Positions 27,941 through 55,260 are shown, numbered from the stretch's first letter. The stretch: DNA of 64,000 nucleotides from Osedax fenrisi (GCA_964019155.1 OZ025242.1:640407-704406), one strand, 5' to 3'. A program made the numbers and translations. The notes: a model not told the origin generated them from the letters alone.

Positions 27941-28001
27941 GGTTCTTCAAAGTACCATCTGTTTTAAGAGTGAAACCCATGAAACTATAGTTTCATGGGT
28001 T
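27941..28001. repeat. Right TIR of the large insertion and flanking palindrome
   Basis: The TIR occupies 27941-27972 and ends AAGAGTG. It is followed at 27974-28001 by a perfect 28-bp palindrome whose left half is AACCCATGAAACTA and right half its complement. The right half is genuine LINE sequence, so the left half is an inverted copy lying between TIR and target. Confidence 0.8.
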
Positions 28002-29330
28002 GGCTGCCATAGAACCAGATCCACAAATACATCGTCTTCTATTCGTAAGCAATGGCCGGCAAATTTAATCTTCTTCCTATATATGATCTTGTTCGATAAT
28101 CTTTCTAGTTCTTTATAAATTATTTCATTTTTGATTTAATTTGTCCAGTGGATATTTAAAACCATTCTCATAATTCTAGTATATGTTCCATCCAGCTTTT
28201 TTAATATAGTGAGTTTGTTAAGGACTATGTCTCACATCCGTATAACAGAACGGATTCAACAGTTGCAATCATTAGCCTAATTTTGAACTTCTTACTGAGT
28301 TTTGAATTCCAGATGTTTCTCATCTGATGGCAGGTTCTCCAAGCTTGCGCTTTCTAATGTTGACATATTTTTCGCTGCTATCTATAGATATATGGTATAC
28401 CCATGCCCCGAGATATTTGGAATCTTCAACTCTTTTCAGGTCTGTTTCATAGATAGGCTTGATATCAAACTGTTGGATATAAATTATATTCAGCAATGAC
28501 TACTGTCTGGGCTTTGCTTTATCGATAAGTGCTCTGTTACAGAATTGGAGAACGATAGCGTCATGATCACATCGTTTTAAAACTTCTGGACGTATTTCAT
28601 CCATTCCACAGCCTTTTCCTTCTTTGATGATGTCCTTTGCTCGTTTGTATTCATTGATATCAAAAGGTCCACGTTTAATTTCCAGTGGTGGTAAAACTTG
28701 AGTACTCGGTTCATCCTCCTCTATTTCAGGTGGCCTGCCTAGTAAGCCTTAAAAATGATTGTAGACGTTCTTTCTGATTTCTTCCCTTTATCATACCTTT
28801 TTGAGTAGATTTTCTTCCAGTGATTTCGTTTATTAGTTCCCAGCTGAGTAGGTAACTTATGTTTATATCAGCGTTTTCTATTTGTTCGATCTTCTCCTCT
28901 AGGGTACAAATGGCAATGTTTTTATAAGCTGAGTAGAGTTTATTTCTTGATTCTGTATTATTATGCTGATTGGTGTCATTTACTTTATCTGCATACATTG
29001 CGCATGCTTTATGTGTATCTTGTCTGGCTTTATTAACAGTTTCATTAGTGGATAGGCAGATATGTACTTTCTTTGGTTTGATAGAAACTATTTCACTTGC
29101 AACTTCAGAATTTACTTTTATGAAACGCTCGTATGCTTCTGAGATATCTTCACCATCCAGAAAATGGAATCGGTTCTTGATTTCTATTGTATATTTGTCT
29201 TGCAGTGATTTGTCTGATTTAAATAAATGCCTGTTATATGGTATTTTTCTAGGAAGAGTATTTCTGTTGGATCTTAAGCTTAGTATAATCTTTGATGATA
29301 CGATTCTATGGTATTAACCTATTTTAGAAG
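27987..29330 (-). pseudogene. LINE with endonuclease linker and RT C-terminus, 5' part of a split element
   Basis: On the minus strand the order is KVNSEVASEIVSIKPKKVHI near 29030-29110, LLSWELINEITGRKSTQKGM near 28790-28850, a VLPPLEIKRGPFDINEYKRA block near 28640-28700 followed by IIKEGKGCGMDEIRPEVLKR near 28580-28630, then directly DLKRVEDSKYLGAW near 28410-28450, SVLLYGCET near 28230-28260 and KIKFAGHCLRIEDDVFVDLV near 28015-28080. The catalytic RT core between MDEIRPEVLK and KRVEDSKYLG is deleted. The reading frame continues into 13168-13316 across the large insertion. Several frameshifts are present. Confidence 0.85.
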
Positions 29331-29824
29331 CTACTGTACGCCTCCACATTAGTGTTATTATTTCTCCACTTCTTTCTAATCAGGATATAGTCAAGTTGGT
29401 ATATATTATACATATCTTTAAATATTGTAATATCATTTTTATAAATCAATTAATTAAAAATAAGTGATGATATAATTATAATTATATAATTATTTTACGC
29501 GATTTTCTCTCAACAACAAAATTATAATGTTTAATATCGCTTTCATTAAGTATCTTTGAGTCTAAATATAAAATTTCTATCATATCTAACGTAAACATCT
29601 ATCAATATTAAATTATCATATTTTGCATAATATTACAGTATCAAATGATTGTATCTTCTTGAATAAATACGTTGTCTCTATTAATAGCATTACCTTAATG
29701 TGTGTATAACGTTATAACTTCATTACTCAAATAATTATACATAGTTTACATTAGTTTCATTATGACGTATGCCAACATATTGATTAGAACCTCTAAATAT
29801 TATTCATAATTCACAAAAAAAAAC
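29331..29824. other. AT-rich intergenic DNA
   Basis: No gene, RNA or defined element seen. Confidence 0.5.
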
Positions 29825-29991
29825 GTTATAACACTCGGGCTCGTTTTGTTAGAGTCTCGGCTCGGCTCGGGCTCGCTTGGCTAGAGTCTCGGCTCGGATC
29901 GGGCTCGTTTTTTTTCCGAAAATGAACGTCTCGGCTCGGCATCAATAACCAAAAGTCTCGGCTCGGCATCATTTACATCCCTAGTTATAAC
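29825..29991. mobile_element. hAT-like fragment with 8-bp target duplication
   Basis: A 151-bp segment (29833-29983) rich in CTCGGCTCGG repeats is flanked on both sides by GTTATAAC (29825-29832 and 29984-29991). Its right end, read inward, starts TAGGGATGTAAATGATG, a form common among hAT termini. An 8-bp duplication is the hAT norm. The left end does not match as an inverted repeat, so the element is asymmetric or truncated. GTTATAAC is self-complementary and occurs elsewhere in the window, so chance cannot be fully excluded. Confidence 0.6.
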
Positions 29992-31260
29992 CTACTTCAT
30001 TTATTTGACTATTGGGGAAAGTGGGAATACTTGAACAGGTAGGAGACCTGATCCACCCGAAAACAGTGGATGTATACTATATCAATAATTATAAAAATAT
30101 TAATTAATTATAATTATTGATAATTAATTAATTACGGTGTTATGCAATGACATGCAATTTTGAAAATATTTCTTAGAATTTATTAATTATAAAAGTAAAA
30201 AAGAGTGTTTATAATTACTTTTATATAAATATGAAATATACAATAAAATAACATACGATTAAATATGTATATATTATATGAATACATTATTATTATATAG
30301 TATGATATCATAAATAATGATAAATAAATAATAAATAAATAATTCTGAATAAAATTTGTTATAAGCTTTTTTAAAAACATCTGATAACATTTAATTTAGA
30401 TTTAAGAATTGAACCAACCAAATTGGAGATAGTTGAGCCATTATTTGTAAAGTTTTCTTATATAATTTATTTAAATTATATATACTTATTAAGAGGGATT
30501 GATAAGAGGGATTGGGGAATATTAGCTTCCCAACGTTAATGTGGGGGGATATAGGATAATACCTAATACCTAATACTATATATATATCATACCCAATGAA
30601 TATATAATTATCTACAAATTATAATAAACACATGTAGGCAAAGTAAAGGTAATTATATAGTAATAATACAATACTCAATAATTCTCTGATTTAGTATTAA
30701 TTATATAATGTTTTAGCTAAAACATTCTAGAGTATATAATTATGCCTATACATTAAACTAACTAAAATATATTAATTTGATTATAAAATGATATGTTCTT
30801 AAATTGTAATATATGTTTTACAAATAAGTATACACTCAAAACAAATATAAAAAGTGAGTAGGAACAACCTAATCATTACAATTAAAAGTGATATCGACAG
30901 TCTACCTAACGCTATAATGCATTTCATATTCCCTGTATATAATATATTTAAATCGTTATTGATACAAATCGTAATCGAACGATAAGATAATTTCATTTGT
31001 ATATTAACTTATCTGTTGAACTTGAAAACTATCTATATTTAAACTATACACTGTATTTAATAGAGCTGTGTATACGAAACAGATATGTTTCTAAATATAT
31101 TTATAATACGTTTTGTTTAATTTGATAAATATAGTATTAGTATATTCAAGGACCCTGGTCACAAACATATTTATCCAATTTATTAATTATAACTTACTGA
31201 ACATGTTTAATGCACATAATGCACATACACACGATGTTTAATATTCTATATGGGGTATAT
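29992..31260. other. AT-rich intergenic DNA
   Basis: No gene seen. Frames on the minus strand near 30183-30380 and 30799-30996 are AT-driven. Confidence 0.5.
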
Positions 31261-31268
31261 TTATTGTA

Positions 31269-31306
31269 AAAAAAAAGAGTCCGCGATTCCTAGACTCTTT
31301 TTTTAC
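31269..31306. repeat. Stem-loop with A/T tails
   Basis: AAAAAAAGAGTC and GACTCTTTTTTT are perfect complements around an 11-base loop containing CGCGATTCCTA. Its role is unknown. It resembles a bacterial terminator by shape only. Confidence 0.7.
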
Positions 31307-31369
31307 GCGTAAGTCTAATGATTATTTTTTTATAATTTTTCAAATAGTATATGCCCTGGCAATTGCCCG

Positions 31370-31535
31370 AATTGTCCACTTAGTTCAGCTGGCCCTACTA
31401 CTACTACTACTACTACTACTACTATTACTACTACTACTACTATCAGTCTGGGTATATGGTTGAGTGGGACAATCAAAACTATTAAGCCAGAGGTCCCGGG
31501 TTCGACTCTAGTCAGTTCTTGTGTTTATCAAGAAA
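31370..31535 (+). mobile_element. tRNA-derived SINE-like fragment with a (TAC)n interruption
   Basis: TAGTTCAGCTGGC near 31380 resembles a pol III A box and TGGTTGAGTGGG near 31457 a second one. GGGTTCGACTCTAG near 31498 is a good B box. A CTA microsatellite (31393-31442, one ATT interruption) lies between them. No cloverleaf can be drawn with proper acceptor pairing, so this is a tRNA-related repeat rather than a working tRNA. Confidence 0.4.
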
Positions 31536-31799
31536 TTAATAAACGGTAAATCAAAATACAAGACAAATATATTGTTTTCAAACACTCTTTTAGGTACAAC
31601 CTGAAATAAGTGCATTATGGATAGTACATAACAATCTAAATTGATATATATATTAGTAATATTTAAGAGTTTAACTCAACTTTTGAATACTGGGATGCAT
31701 ATAGATTTTAAAGTATTTATTATTTGCTATTTTTGTATATCATATAAATGTTATAGAACATTAATAATGCGTATTTAATTAATAAATATTTCAATTAGT

Positions 31800-31945
31800 A
31801 TATACATATATCATATATGATATATGTAATGTATATTATACAATATACAGTGCAAGGTTACAGTGTATGTTGTACAATGTACAATGTACAATATATAGTA
31901 TACATTGTACATTGTACATATATACAATGCTCCTGGTGCAGTAAC
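31800..31945. repeat. TGTACA/ATGTAC palindromic cluster
   Basis: Repeated TGTACAATGTACAATGTACA is mirrored by TACATTGTACATTGTACA a few bases later, forming a strong potential hairpin in AT-rich DNA. Confidence 0.7.
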
Positions 31946-32139
31946 CATACTGCAGAACCTGCAGTGCAGGTGTGTGTGTGTCCTTAATGATGTGAATCTA
32001 CTAGTAGACATTACAGTGAATAGTTACGTAGGTTGACATTCATTCACATCATAATAAGTTCCAGGCATCCCTCGAGGTTAATATACGCGCGTAATGTTAA
32101 ATGCAGTATGGATAGAAATTATACCGTATAATGTTCAAG

Positions 32140-32446
32140 CAAATAGTAATAGCCTCATAATAGCAACATAACAGCATATGTAATAGCCTCAAATGTTTTA
32201 ATTGTGCTATTATTCTGCTATTATGTTGCCATTAAATGTCTATTGTGCTGCTATTAATTTGTCATGCTATTGTGCTGCTGTTATGTTGCAATTTAAAGTA
32301 TATTATGCTATTATTATGCTGCTATTAATTTTAAAAGTCTATTATGCTATTATTATGCTGTAATTAATTTAAAAGTATATTATGCTGCTATTATGTTGCT
32401 ATTAAATATGCTGTTAAGTTGCTGTTATGAGGCTATTACTGTTAGT
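32140..32446. mobile_element. MITE family copy with AATAGTAATAGCC ends
   Basis: The left end AAATAGTAATAGCCTCATAA is matched by the reverse complement of the right end TTATGAGGCTATTACTGTTA. The interior is made of TGCTATTATGCTGCTATTAA-like units. It carries no coding capacity. Sister copies are at 27235-27560 and 56537-56677. Confidence 0.8.
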
Positions 32447-32746
32447 TGGGGTATATAATTACGGAGCGTGCGATCATTACAACAACGACATATGTAATTG
32501 GCAATATTGGAGATAACTTGTATACACTGGGGTGAATCAAGACCTCCTAAAACCTCAAGGTCATAGCAATACTTCCTATAACCTCAAGGTTATAGGTGGT
32601 CTTGGGTGAATCAGGGTATTCATATACGAGGAGAACATTTAAGAAAAACGTATGTATATGGTGATATCATTTCAAATTTTAAATCAGATCTCGGATTATA
32701 ACACATTATTTGCACTGAGCTAAAGGTTGGAACGGTCCCTCTAGAC

Positions 32747-34247
32747 CAGCGATTCTTAATCTTTTTTTAAATCGCCTCCTTTACCCTAGTTTTTACATAA
32801 TTGCCCCCTGTAAATAAATTAAAATAAATAATAATTGAAACAGTTATTATATTAATGTGATCCTTTTGGTTGATGATTCTTTATTAGTTCTTCTATGTTT
32901 GGTTCTTTCTATGACAATAGTAATGTTAAATATACATTTCCCACGATATCAAGCCTATTCCGATATGTCGTTAAAATGTGTATAACAGAACTGAACCCTG
33001 TAAAATTAAATATAATATAAATATATTATAATATATAATAATCATATAATAATAAGTTATTATTATTAATAACCATTAATATTTAACCAAAATTTGGTAT
33101 ATCCTTTATTTTTGAACAATATTTTAAGTTCAGAGTCATTCTGTATATCTATGATATCTTCTTGAATTGACGGATCTATTTAAGATATATTGCAGTTAAA
33201 TGGATCAATGATAACATCTGGAATATTTAATGGAAATAGGTCATAAAAACGACAATCTATATTTATAATTAAATTATAAATATATGAAATATATCGCATT
33301 TTGTCATGCAGAGAAAGTTCTTTTTCAAAAGTTTTCAATCTCATAAAATTGCAATATTCACCTTTTTCTATATTTTTTACATATAATTTTAATTTGAATT
33401 TAAATGCACATAAAATATATTTGACAAGTATTAACGTTATTTCTTTTCCTTGTAGTGACTTATTTAATAAATTTCTCAAATGTGTCTGCTAAATAGGCAA
33501 GATCTTTTTTTTATATCAATTTTGAGTATATAATATTATCATGCTCTTTCATGTGTATCAAGATAGTATTATATAATTTATGAAAACGGGTTACACATAT
33601 TCCTTTGGAGAGCCATCGTACTGCTGTGTGTAATAACAGTTTATCATAGTCTTCATTGTTATCCTAGAATAAGGACTTGATTATACGCTGGTGAAGGCTA
33701 TTGCGTTTTATTTTATTGATACATTTTATAATAATATCTTGTGAATCAAACAAATTTGAATCAAGATTTTTTGCTATTAAATTATCTCTATGAATAACAC
33801 AGTGCATTGTAAATAATGTTGGTATTCCTTTTATAGGTAATGCAGCAACTCCATTTATTCTACCAATCAATGCTGGTGTCAATCAATGAATTATTAGAAT
33901 AAATTTAACATAACATACATTATTAGTTATTATTATTAGTAATGACATAATTAACGTTGCTCATTTATAACACAGATGCTTTTTTCAATTTTTTCATAAA
34001 ATACACCAAGTAATATATCTTTTTATAAAAAGATTCTCGAGCATACGTATTTCTCTATCTTGTTATAATAATTTCTGCTATATAGACATTTTATTTTTTA
34101 TATAATTTATCATACAATTTATAGTTTTTATTTTATTTTATTTTTTATATAATTTATCATACAATTTATAGTTTTTATTTCATTTTCTAATAACCTAACA
34201 ATTTTAAATGCCCCCAACATTTGCTATGCGCCCCCGTTAAGAATCAC
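32747..34247 (-). mobile_element. Decayed hAT transposon with recognisable termini
   Basis: The left terminus reads CAGCGATTCTTAATCTTTTT. The right terminus, read inward, is GTGATTCTTAACGGGGGCGC. They share the GATTCTTAA core expected for this hAT group. The coding relic within lies on the minus strand. The terminal CA/TG of the right end is lost where a 44-bp palindrome begins. No 8-bp target duplication is evident. Confidence 0.75.
32870..33890 (-). pseudogene. ZBED5/FAM200-like hAT transposase remnant
   Basis: Minus-strand order: MTPALIGRINGVAALPIKGI with THCVIHRDNLIAKNL-type sequence (33664-33882), a LLLHTAVRWLSKG block near 33590-33640, DLAYLADTFEKF near 33480-33510, a long domain at 33180-33479 ending in IPDVIIDPF, then LKILFKNKGYTKFWL near 33080-33130 and a terminal RNRLDI...EPNIEELIKNHQ block near 32870-32970. 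This is the middle and C-terminal part of the BED-type hAT transposases to which host ZBED5-like genes are related. The N-terminal BED finger and the first catalytic region are absent, and frameshifts break the rest. Confidence 0.85.
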
Positions 34248-34289
34248 GAGGATGGGTCTACAGAAGTACTTCTGTAGGCCCATCCTCGT
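34246..34289. repeat. 44-bp palindrome at the hAT right end
   Basis: ACGAGGATGGG through CAGAAGT is followed without a loop by its reverse complement through CCCATCCTCGT, with one mismatched pair. The GC-rich arms begin inside the last bases of the hAT terminus. Confidence 0.9.
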
Positions 34290-34664
34290 CACACGTTGTA
34301 TAATATAATTATAGATGATATATAGGCAGGTATGTAAGTTATATAATATAACCTGTAAGATAAACATCGATGTAAGATTGTAATATAGAAATAGGTCACA
34401 CATCCTTGTAATTGGTAATGCGATGTTATTCATGATTTAGATTGAACATAAACGTGCATTACTATTACGACTCCGAGACTTTTAGATTATTATACTCAAT
34501 GTGTATGACTATTGTTAATTATGCAAGTCAATAAATATACATATTATATAGGTCAGGTACACGCAGTGTCTATTTAAGGATTTGAAAATAGAGGGGCAAA
34601 TTCCTAAAATAATTAGTGCGCTTTCAATTATATATGAAAAACAATCTGATGAAATACATCTACT

Positions 34665-34935
34665 GATTTATAAAGGGATATCCCACTACAAGTATTGTAA
34701 TTTTAAAACGATTTTATATCAAGTTGTAATGGGATATCCCCTTTAAATTGTATTAATTGTATAGGTGACGATAAATGACGATTGGAAGGAAATAGTTAAA
34801 GCTACTATATTTCAGGCAAGTTGCCGGAAAGTAAGGGGATATCCTACTATAATTTTAGTTAAGTTGATAGAAAATCGTTTTAAAGTTACAATATTTCCGG
34901 CAAGTTGCCGGAAATACTTGTAGTGAGATACCACC
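34665..34935. mobile_element. Foldback cluster with GGGATATCCC and TTGCCGGAA motifs
   Basis: A small palindromic unit at about 34673-34750 begins AAAGGGATATCCCACTACAA and ends GGGATATCCCCTTT. An inverted, partly rearranged copy at about 34815-34932 contains GGGGATATCCTACTA, AAATCGTTTTAAAGTTACAA, a TTTCCGGCAAGTTGCCGGAA near-palindrome and CTTGTAGTGAGATACC. It has no coding capacity and is probably two MITE copies in opposite orientation. Confidence 0.65.
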
Positions 34936-35440
34936 TTAATAAATAAATAAGCTTATATATAATTGATTATGAAATTATCTGATTTTTGTGGGCAAATATT
35001 AAAAACGTAAATTCGTACCTGCTAGATTAGACTACATTATGTAGTCTACATATAGGTATACTATAATCATGTCTATTTCCATTTGTTAACGGGTAGTAAT
35101 CATAGTATTATATATGGAATATGGATATTTTGGTTGAGCTGTCACTCAATATAGTATCCAGTGAACGCCCTTATATTAAATCGTAGTATTTTATAGGATA
35201 TTAAGTTATATTCTTATAAACCTAACAAGGGATTTTTATTTTATTATCAAAAATGTACGTATTAGTTTTAATATATCAAAATTCGTTTCATATTTGATTT
35301 TAAAAGCAACATTTTGATTCGTTTCAAAGTGAATATAACAATGTTGAATACTTTCACGACATAATTTAAATATTTAAATAGATATAGCGGATATCATATC
35401 CGGGATATGTAATATATTTTATATTATATATTATATATTA

Positions 35441-35474
<34 letters not shown>

Positions 35475-35794
35475 CATATGCCATATATTATTTTAATATT
35501 TTCTAATAATTTAGATAATTATAATAAATTGAATTATATAAATTTTATTGAATAAGGTTATTAATAAAATATGTATAACTACAAATAACAGGTTTTTTAA
35601 TTTTATATTATATTAAATATAGGATAAATATATCTAACAATTTTAGTTTAATTGTTGATATTTTAAGATTGATACTGTATAATAATGTTTAATATTTAAA
35701 AAAAATAGTATAATCCTTGCACATTATTGCGGGCGTTTATTCATAATAATAATACTTGTTTATTATTTGTACAAAATCGTTTGGATATGGGCGT
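34936..35794. other. Upstream region of the G alpha gene
   Basis: AT-rich, with a (TA)n tract at about 35445-35474 and a 21-bp hairpin TAGACTACAT-T-ATGTAGTCTA at 35028-35048. No TATA box or initiator stands out against the AT background, so the transcription start cannot be placed. Confidence 0.4.
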
Positions 35795-35844
35795 ATGTTT
35801 CCTTGTTTCATGTCGAAATCGGAGTTAAACTTCAGAAACAAGAG

Positions 35845-51628
<15,784 letters not shown>

Positions 51629-52045
51629 CGACCTTCAACCCCCCCCCCCCCGACGACGACCTCTAGCCACTCTCGTGTTCAATGATACAACGACAACAAC
51701 GACGACTAAATCCCCTTAATCCTATCAGCGGATTAAACTGCTCACAAATATTTTTACATATTTCCATTAACACATTGCGTATATAGATTTTTTTTATCGA
51801 ATCTACCATTTTTTATATTATTGTTATATATTTTGAATTCTAAAAATAGATTTATTTTTGTGATCCAATTTTCCACTCGTATTATTATCCGACGATATAA
51901 ATATTGGTTTTTATGAAACTACTATGTTATGAACGAAGCTTACTTTGTGACTATCGACATACCCTTACTCGATCATTGATATCTAACTATTTTAGACAAA
52001 TTTCAATATCTCTTCACCGACTTCATAAATAAACGAACGATATTA
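51629..52045 (+). other. Probable 3' UTR of the G alpha gene
   Basis: Starts with a C13-like run (about 51638-51650) followed by CGACGACGAC repeats. An AATAAA lies at 52028-52033 with a TG/T-rich stretch just after it (GTGATTGTTTATTGG near 52060). The transcript end is therefore likely near 52050-52065. Confidence 0.6.
52028..52033 (+). terminator. Candidate polyadenylation signal
   Basis: AATAAA about 400 bases after the G alpha stop, with a downstream GU-rich element. Other AATAAA occurrences are common in this AT-rich DNA, so position is the main support. Confidence 0.5.
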
Positions 52046-52339
52046 TTATAAAAAGTGATTGTTTATTGGAAGCGATAAAAAGGAGGAGATGCTAGGCGAT
52101 CGTCAGTTGTTTCATATTTATGAGGTGGCGCATGGTTGGTCTTCCATGGGGGCAATTCTAAGTGTGATGGGGGTTATACAGTGTTATCCCTTTAGGATGA
52201 AAGATCATATTAATAGTATATACTAGAAAATGAAACAGAAAAAAAACAAAATTCTTCTAATTATTATTATTATTAATGTTTAGTTAGATAACCTACTACA
52301 TACAATTATTATTTATAGCATATCAATGAGTTTAAAAGG

Positions 52340-52980
52340 TTACACTAATGCTAAGATGCTCTCTAGGATACTTACCCATGGAGAGTTCATTTCTGACATG
52401 TGATGTACGACCTGGGGAGGGCGGGGCGGTGTGCAACGATTAGAGAATGACGACGTTAATAAGCGGTAGGGGTTACGACCTTGTTCATGGTGTTTGTGGT
52501 CAGCGCCGTTCCAATCATTATAGACTTGCGGCACGCTCGGCTCGCAAACATTTTGTTCACGCGGGAAGGTCTACACATGGTTCCCTGCGTGGTAGTGTGA
52601 TATCGGTCACGTGATCAGTCTATAAATAGAACACCGCCACCCCCCATGGCTATAAATAGCTGGAGCTCTCGTTTACTTCCTCGCGGATTGATGATGTATG
52701 TGACGCTATCTACGCAGTCTCTATTGACCTACTGACCTAGATAGTAAGTGGACGACTAGCAGCCAGTTGTTATGAATACATAAATTATACTAGGACAGAA
52801 TTTAACATTACGAAGATAGCTAAGGATTGTCCTAGGATAACTCGGAACAACCAGGCCCATGTTCTATATGGGGGCGCGCGTGTTACATAACAATTGTCAG
52901 GTGACACTTCTATTTATAAACTAGTCGTAATGTGTAGTCGATGCGTGGTAATCTAGAGGCTGGGTTATATTTTCTAAAAT
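52340..52980 (+). promoter_or_regulatory. Candidate promoter island with paired TATA boxes
   Basis: A GC-richer block. Two TATAAATA motifs lie exactly 30 bases apart (52621-52628 and 52651-52658), preceded by TCACGTGAT near 52607. They are followed by GCTGGAGCTCTCGTTTACTT and TCCTCGCGGATTG, which could hold a start site. No protein frame follows within reach, so it may drive a non-coding transcript, a first exon with a distant second exon, or be an old LTR. Confidence 0.4.
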
Positions 52981-54770
52981 GAAATAAAATTAATTACTCG
53001 GCGCGAAATAATTTATTATATAATATATATTTATATTTTTGTATATATTTATAATAAATGGCTATAAATAACAATTATAAACATTTGACTAATTAATATG
53101 ACATTTGTGTATAGTATAAGCAAGGCACAAGTCTTACATGGTTGCCTATTAATCCTTATGTAATGTAAGCTAATCTATATTTTGTTATTATATAATAACA
53201 TAATTTATTATAGTAGTAAATAATTATAATTCTGGGAAATATATATTTTTAGGAATGTAAATACTACTATGATAATATATTTTTTGAAATAGGTTTTTTT
53301 AAATTATTATCCATATACAAATTATTGTCCCAAAGTAAACATACATAAATATATAATTTATATCTACAATATATAGGTACCATATTTTGAATGATAAAAA
53401 ATGGATTATATAATTTTTTCGAAAAAAATTATAAATATAGAATATAAAATTGTTGATAAATAAATAATTATTTTTGTATTTTAATTAACAATAGATTATA
53501 TTTTTTTAAATTGTATAATAAATTAGATAAATAAATATATGTAATGTTATAATAAATATTGATGTGTAGTCGGTATCTTTACAAAACGTTAACAATTATT
53601 TATTTTTATACTATTATAATTATATATTATCAACCGATATACGTATATTACATAGTATAACCAAAGATACACAGTAGCCTATTAAGTCTATGTAAATTGT
53701 AATATGTCACTTCACCCAATGACATATTACAATTTAATAAGTTTTCCAATGTTACTAATTTTATTATAATAGCACAATATAAAAAATCTTTTTCACATAG
53801 CTATTAGTTAATCATAATAAAAATGTCATTATCTAATATTTCACAAATTATATACTCTATTTATACTTATACTACATAATTATATATATATATATATTAT
53901 TATAAATATATTTATACAAATATACATACAATTTATACAAATTGTATTGTATTCGAATGTTTAATTTGAAAATAATTTTAAATTAATATTAAAATATTTA
54001 TATTATAATACATTATTTTAAATATTTAGCATTATACAAATCTAAAATTAATTATTTTATTTAATAATGATTATAAATATTAAACATTAAATTTACTAGA
54101 TTAGTTTCTAGGTTAATTAGTTTTTTAAGTAATTATAAATTGTATATTATATGAAAAATTAAAATAAATCCTATGTAAATACTAAATACAATTATAAATA
54201 TGACCATTTCAAAGTTGGTGTGTCAACAAATCATTAGACTGTGAATAAATTGTTTTACAGTTATTTGACCATGTAACATAGGATTTTGGTATAACCATTA
54301 ATCTAGTACTACTATTATTATTAGTAGTAGTAGTAGTATCAGAAATGGATATAGTTTATAATATATTATAATGTTTATATACTAAATAATGTGAGAAAAT
54401 TACTAAATTAATTGTACAATAATTCCAATTATGCTGTCCAGTATTTAGATTTTTCTTATATTTAGACATGCATATAATAATTGGGTATATAAATAAATAC
54501 ATGGGAAATATAAATGTTATTGTTAATTAGAATTATTAATTATGATCATAACAATGAGATTCATTATTAGTAGGAAATACATTAATTATATTGCATAATA
54601 GATTGTAATATTTATAGAATAGAGCACCAACAGATATTTACTGTGTAATATTATCATTAATGATATTGAATTAGGGATGTGTATATGTGTGTGAATATAA
54701 TGTAGAATATTAATGCAGTATATTTGTATATTTTAAATATTTTATAAAAAAAATTAAATTTAAAAAAACT
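52981..54770. other. AT-rich intergenic DNA
   Basis: No gene seen. Short palindrome-like stretches occur near 53690-53735 (AATTGTAATATGTCACTTCA mirrored by TGACATATTACAATTTAA). Confidence 0.5.
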
Positions 54771-54802
54771 ATTATGTATCTGTGTTATTGTTGTTTATTA
54801 CC

Positions 54803-54950
54803 CAAGTACACGTCGGGGTACGCAATGGGGTGCATTACACCCAAGTACATTACACCTAAGAACATTACACCCAAGTACATTACACCTAAGTACATTACCC
54901 TTAAGTACATTACACCTAAGTACATTACCCCTAAGTACACTAACCGGGTT
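54803..54950 (+). repeat. 15-bp minisatellite
   Basis: Units of ATTACACCTAAGTAC and close variants. A plus-strand frame through it yields ITPKY repeats because the period is a multiple of three; I do not regard it as a gene. Confidence 0.9.
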
Positions 54951-55009
54951 CTCAGACAGTATGAATATCAGTTCTTCAATGTCTGTCGTAATGAGAGCCA
55001 GTATAGGTA

Positions 55010-55260
55010 TGGTGTGGGGAATTGGTATATAAGGGGTGTGGCCTAAATAAGGGGGTGTAGCTTATATAAATATGGGGGAGGGGCTTATATAGATATATGG
55101 AGGGTCTAGAGAGAAAAACGAGTGGGTACTATATTGACAAGGAGGGATTTATATAGAAAAGGGGGCGGGAGAATATATAGATTAAGGGGCAGATCTATAT
55201 ATATATATATATATAAATGGGGCGTGGCCTAGAGAGATAAAGAGGCGGAGCTAACCTTCT
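55010..55260. repeat. Degenerate GGGGTGTGGCC / GGGCGTGGCC cluster
   Basis: Repeated GGGTGTGGCCTAAATA, GGGGTGTAGCTTATATA, GGGGAGGGGCTTATATA and GGGCGTGGCCTAGAGAG. These are the reverse-strand counterpart of the TATAAGCCACGCCCC motif in the intron 2 minisatellite. Confidence 0.65.

Noticed and set aside
31269..31306. Bacterial-type rho-independent terminator
   Set aside because: The stem with a T tail has the right shape, but the genome is eukaryotic and there is no upstream gene.
31440..31520. Functional tRNA gene
   Set aside because: A B box is present but acceptor, D and anticodon stems do not pair properly and the first A-box-like motif is separated by a microsatellite.
35767..35844. N-terminal extension of the G alpha protein upstream of 35845
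   Set aside because: The frame is open but has no ATG there, and the extra codons are the frame-shifted translation of the duplicated 50-bp block, not G alpha-like sequence.
54774..55046. 90-codon ITPKY-repeat frame
   Set aside because: It is created by a 15-bp tandem repeat; the non-repeat ends do not resemble any protein.
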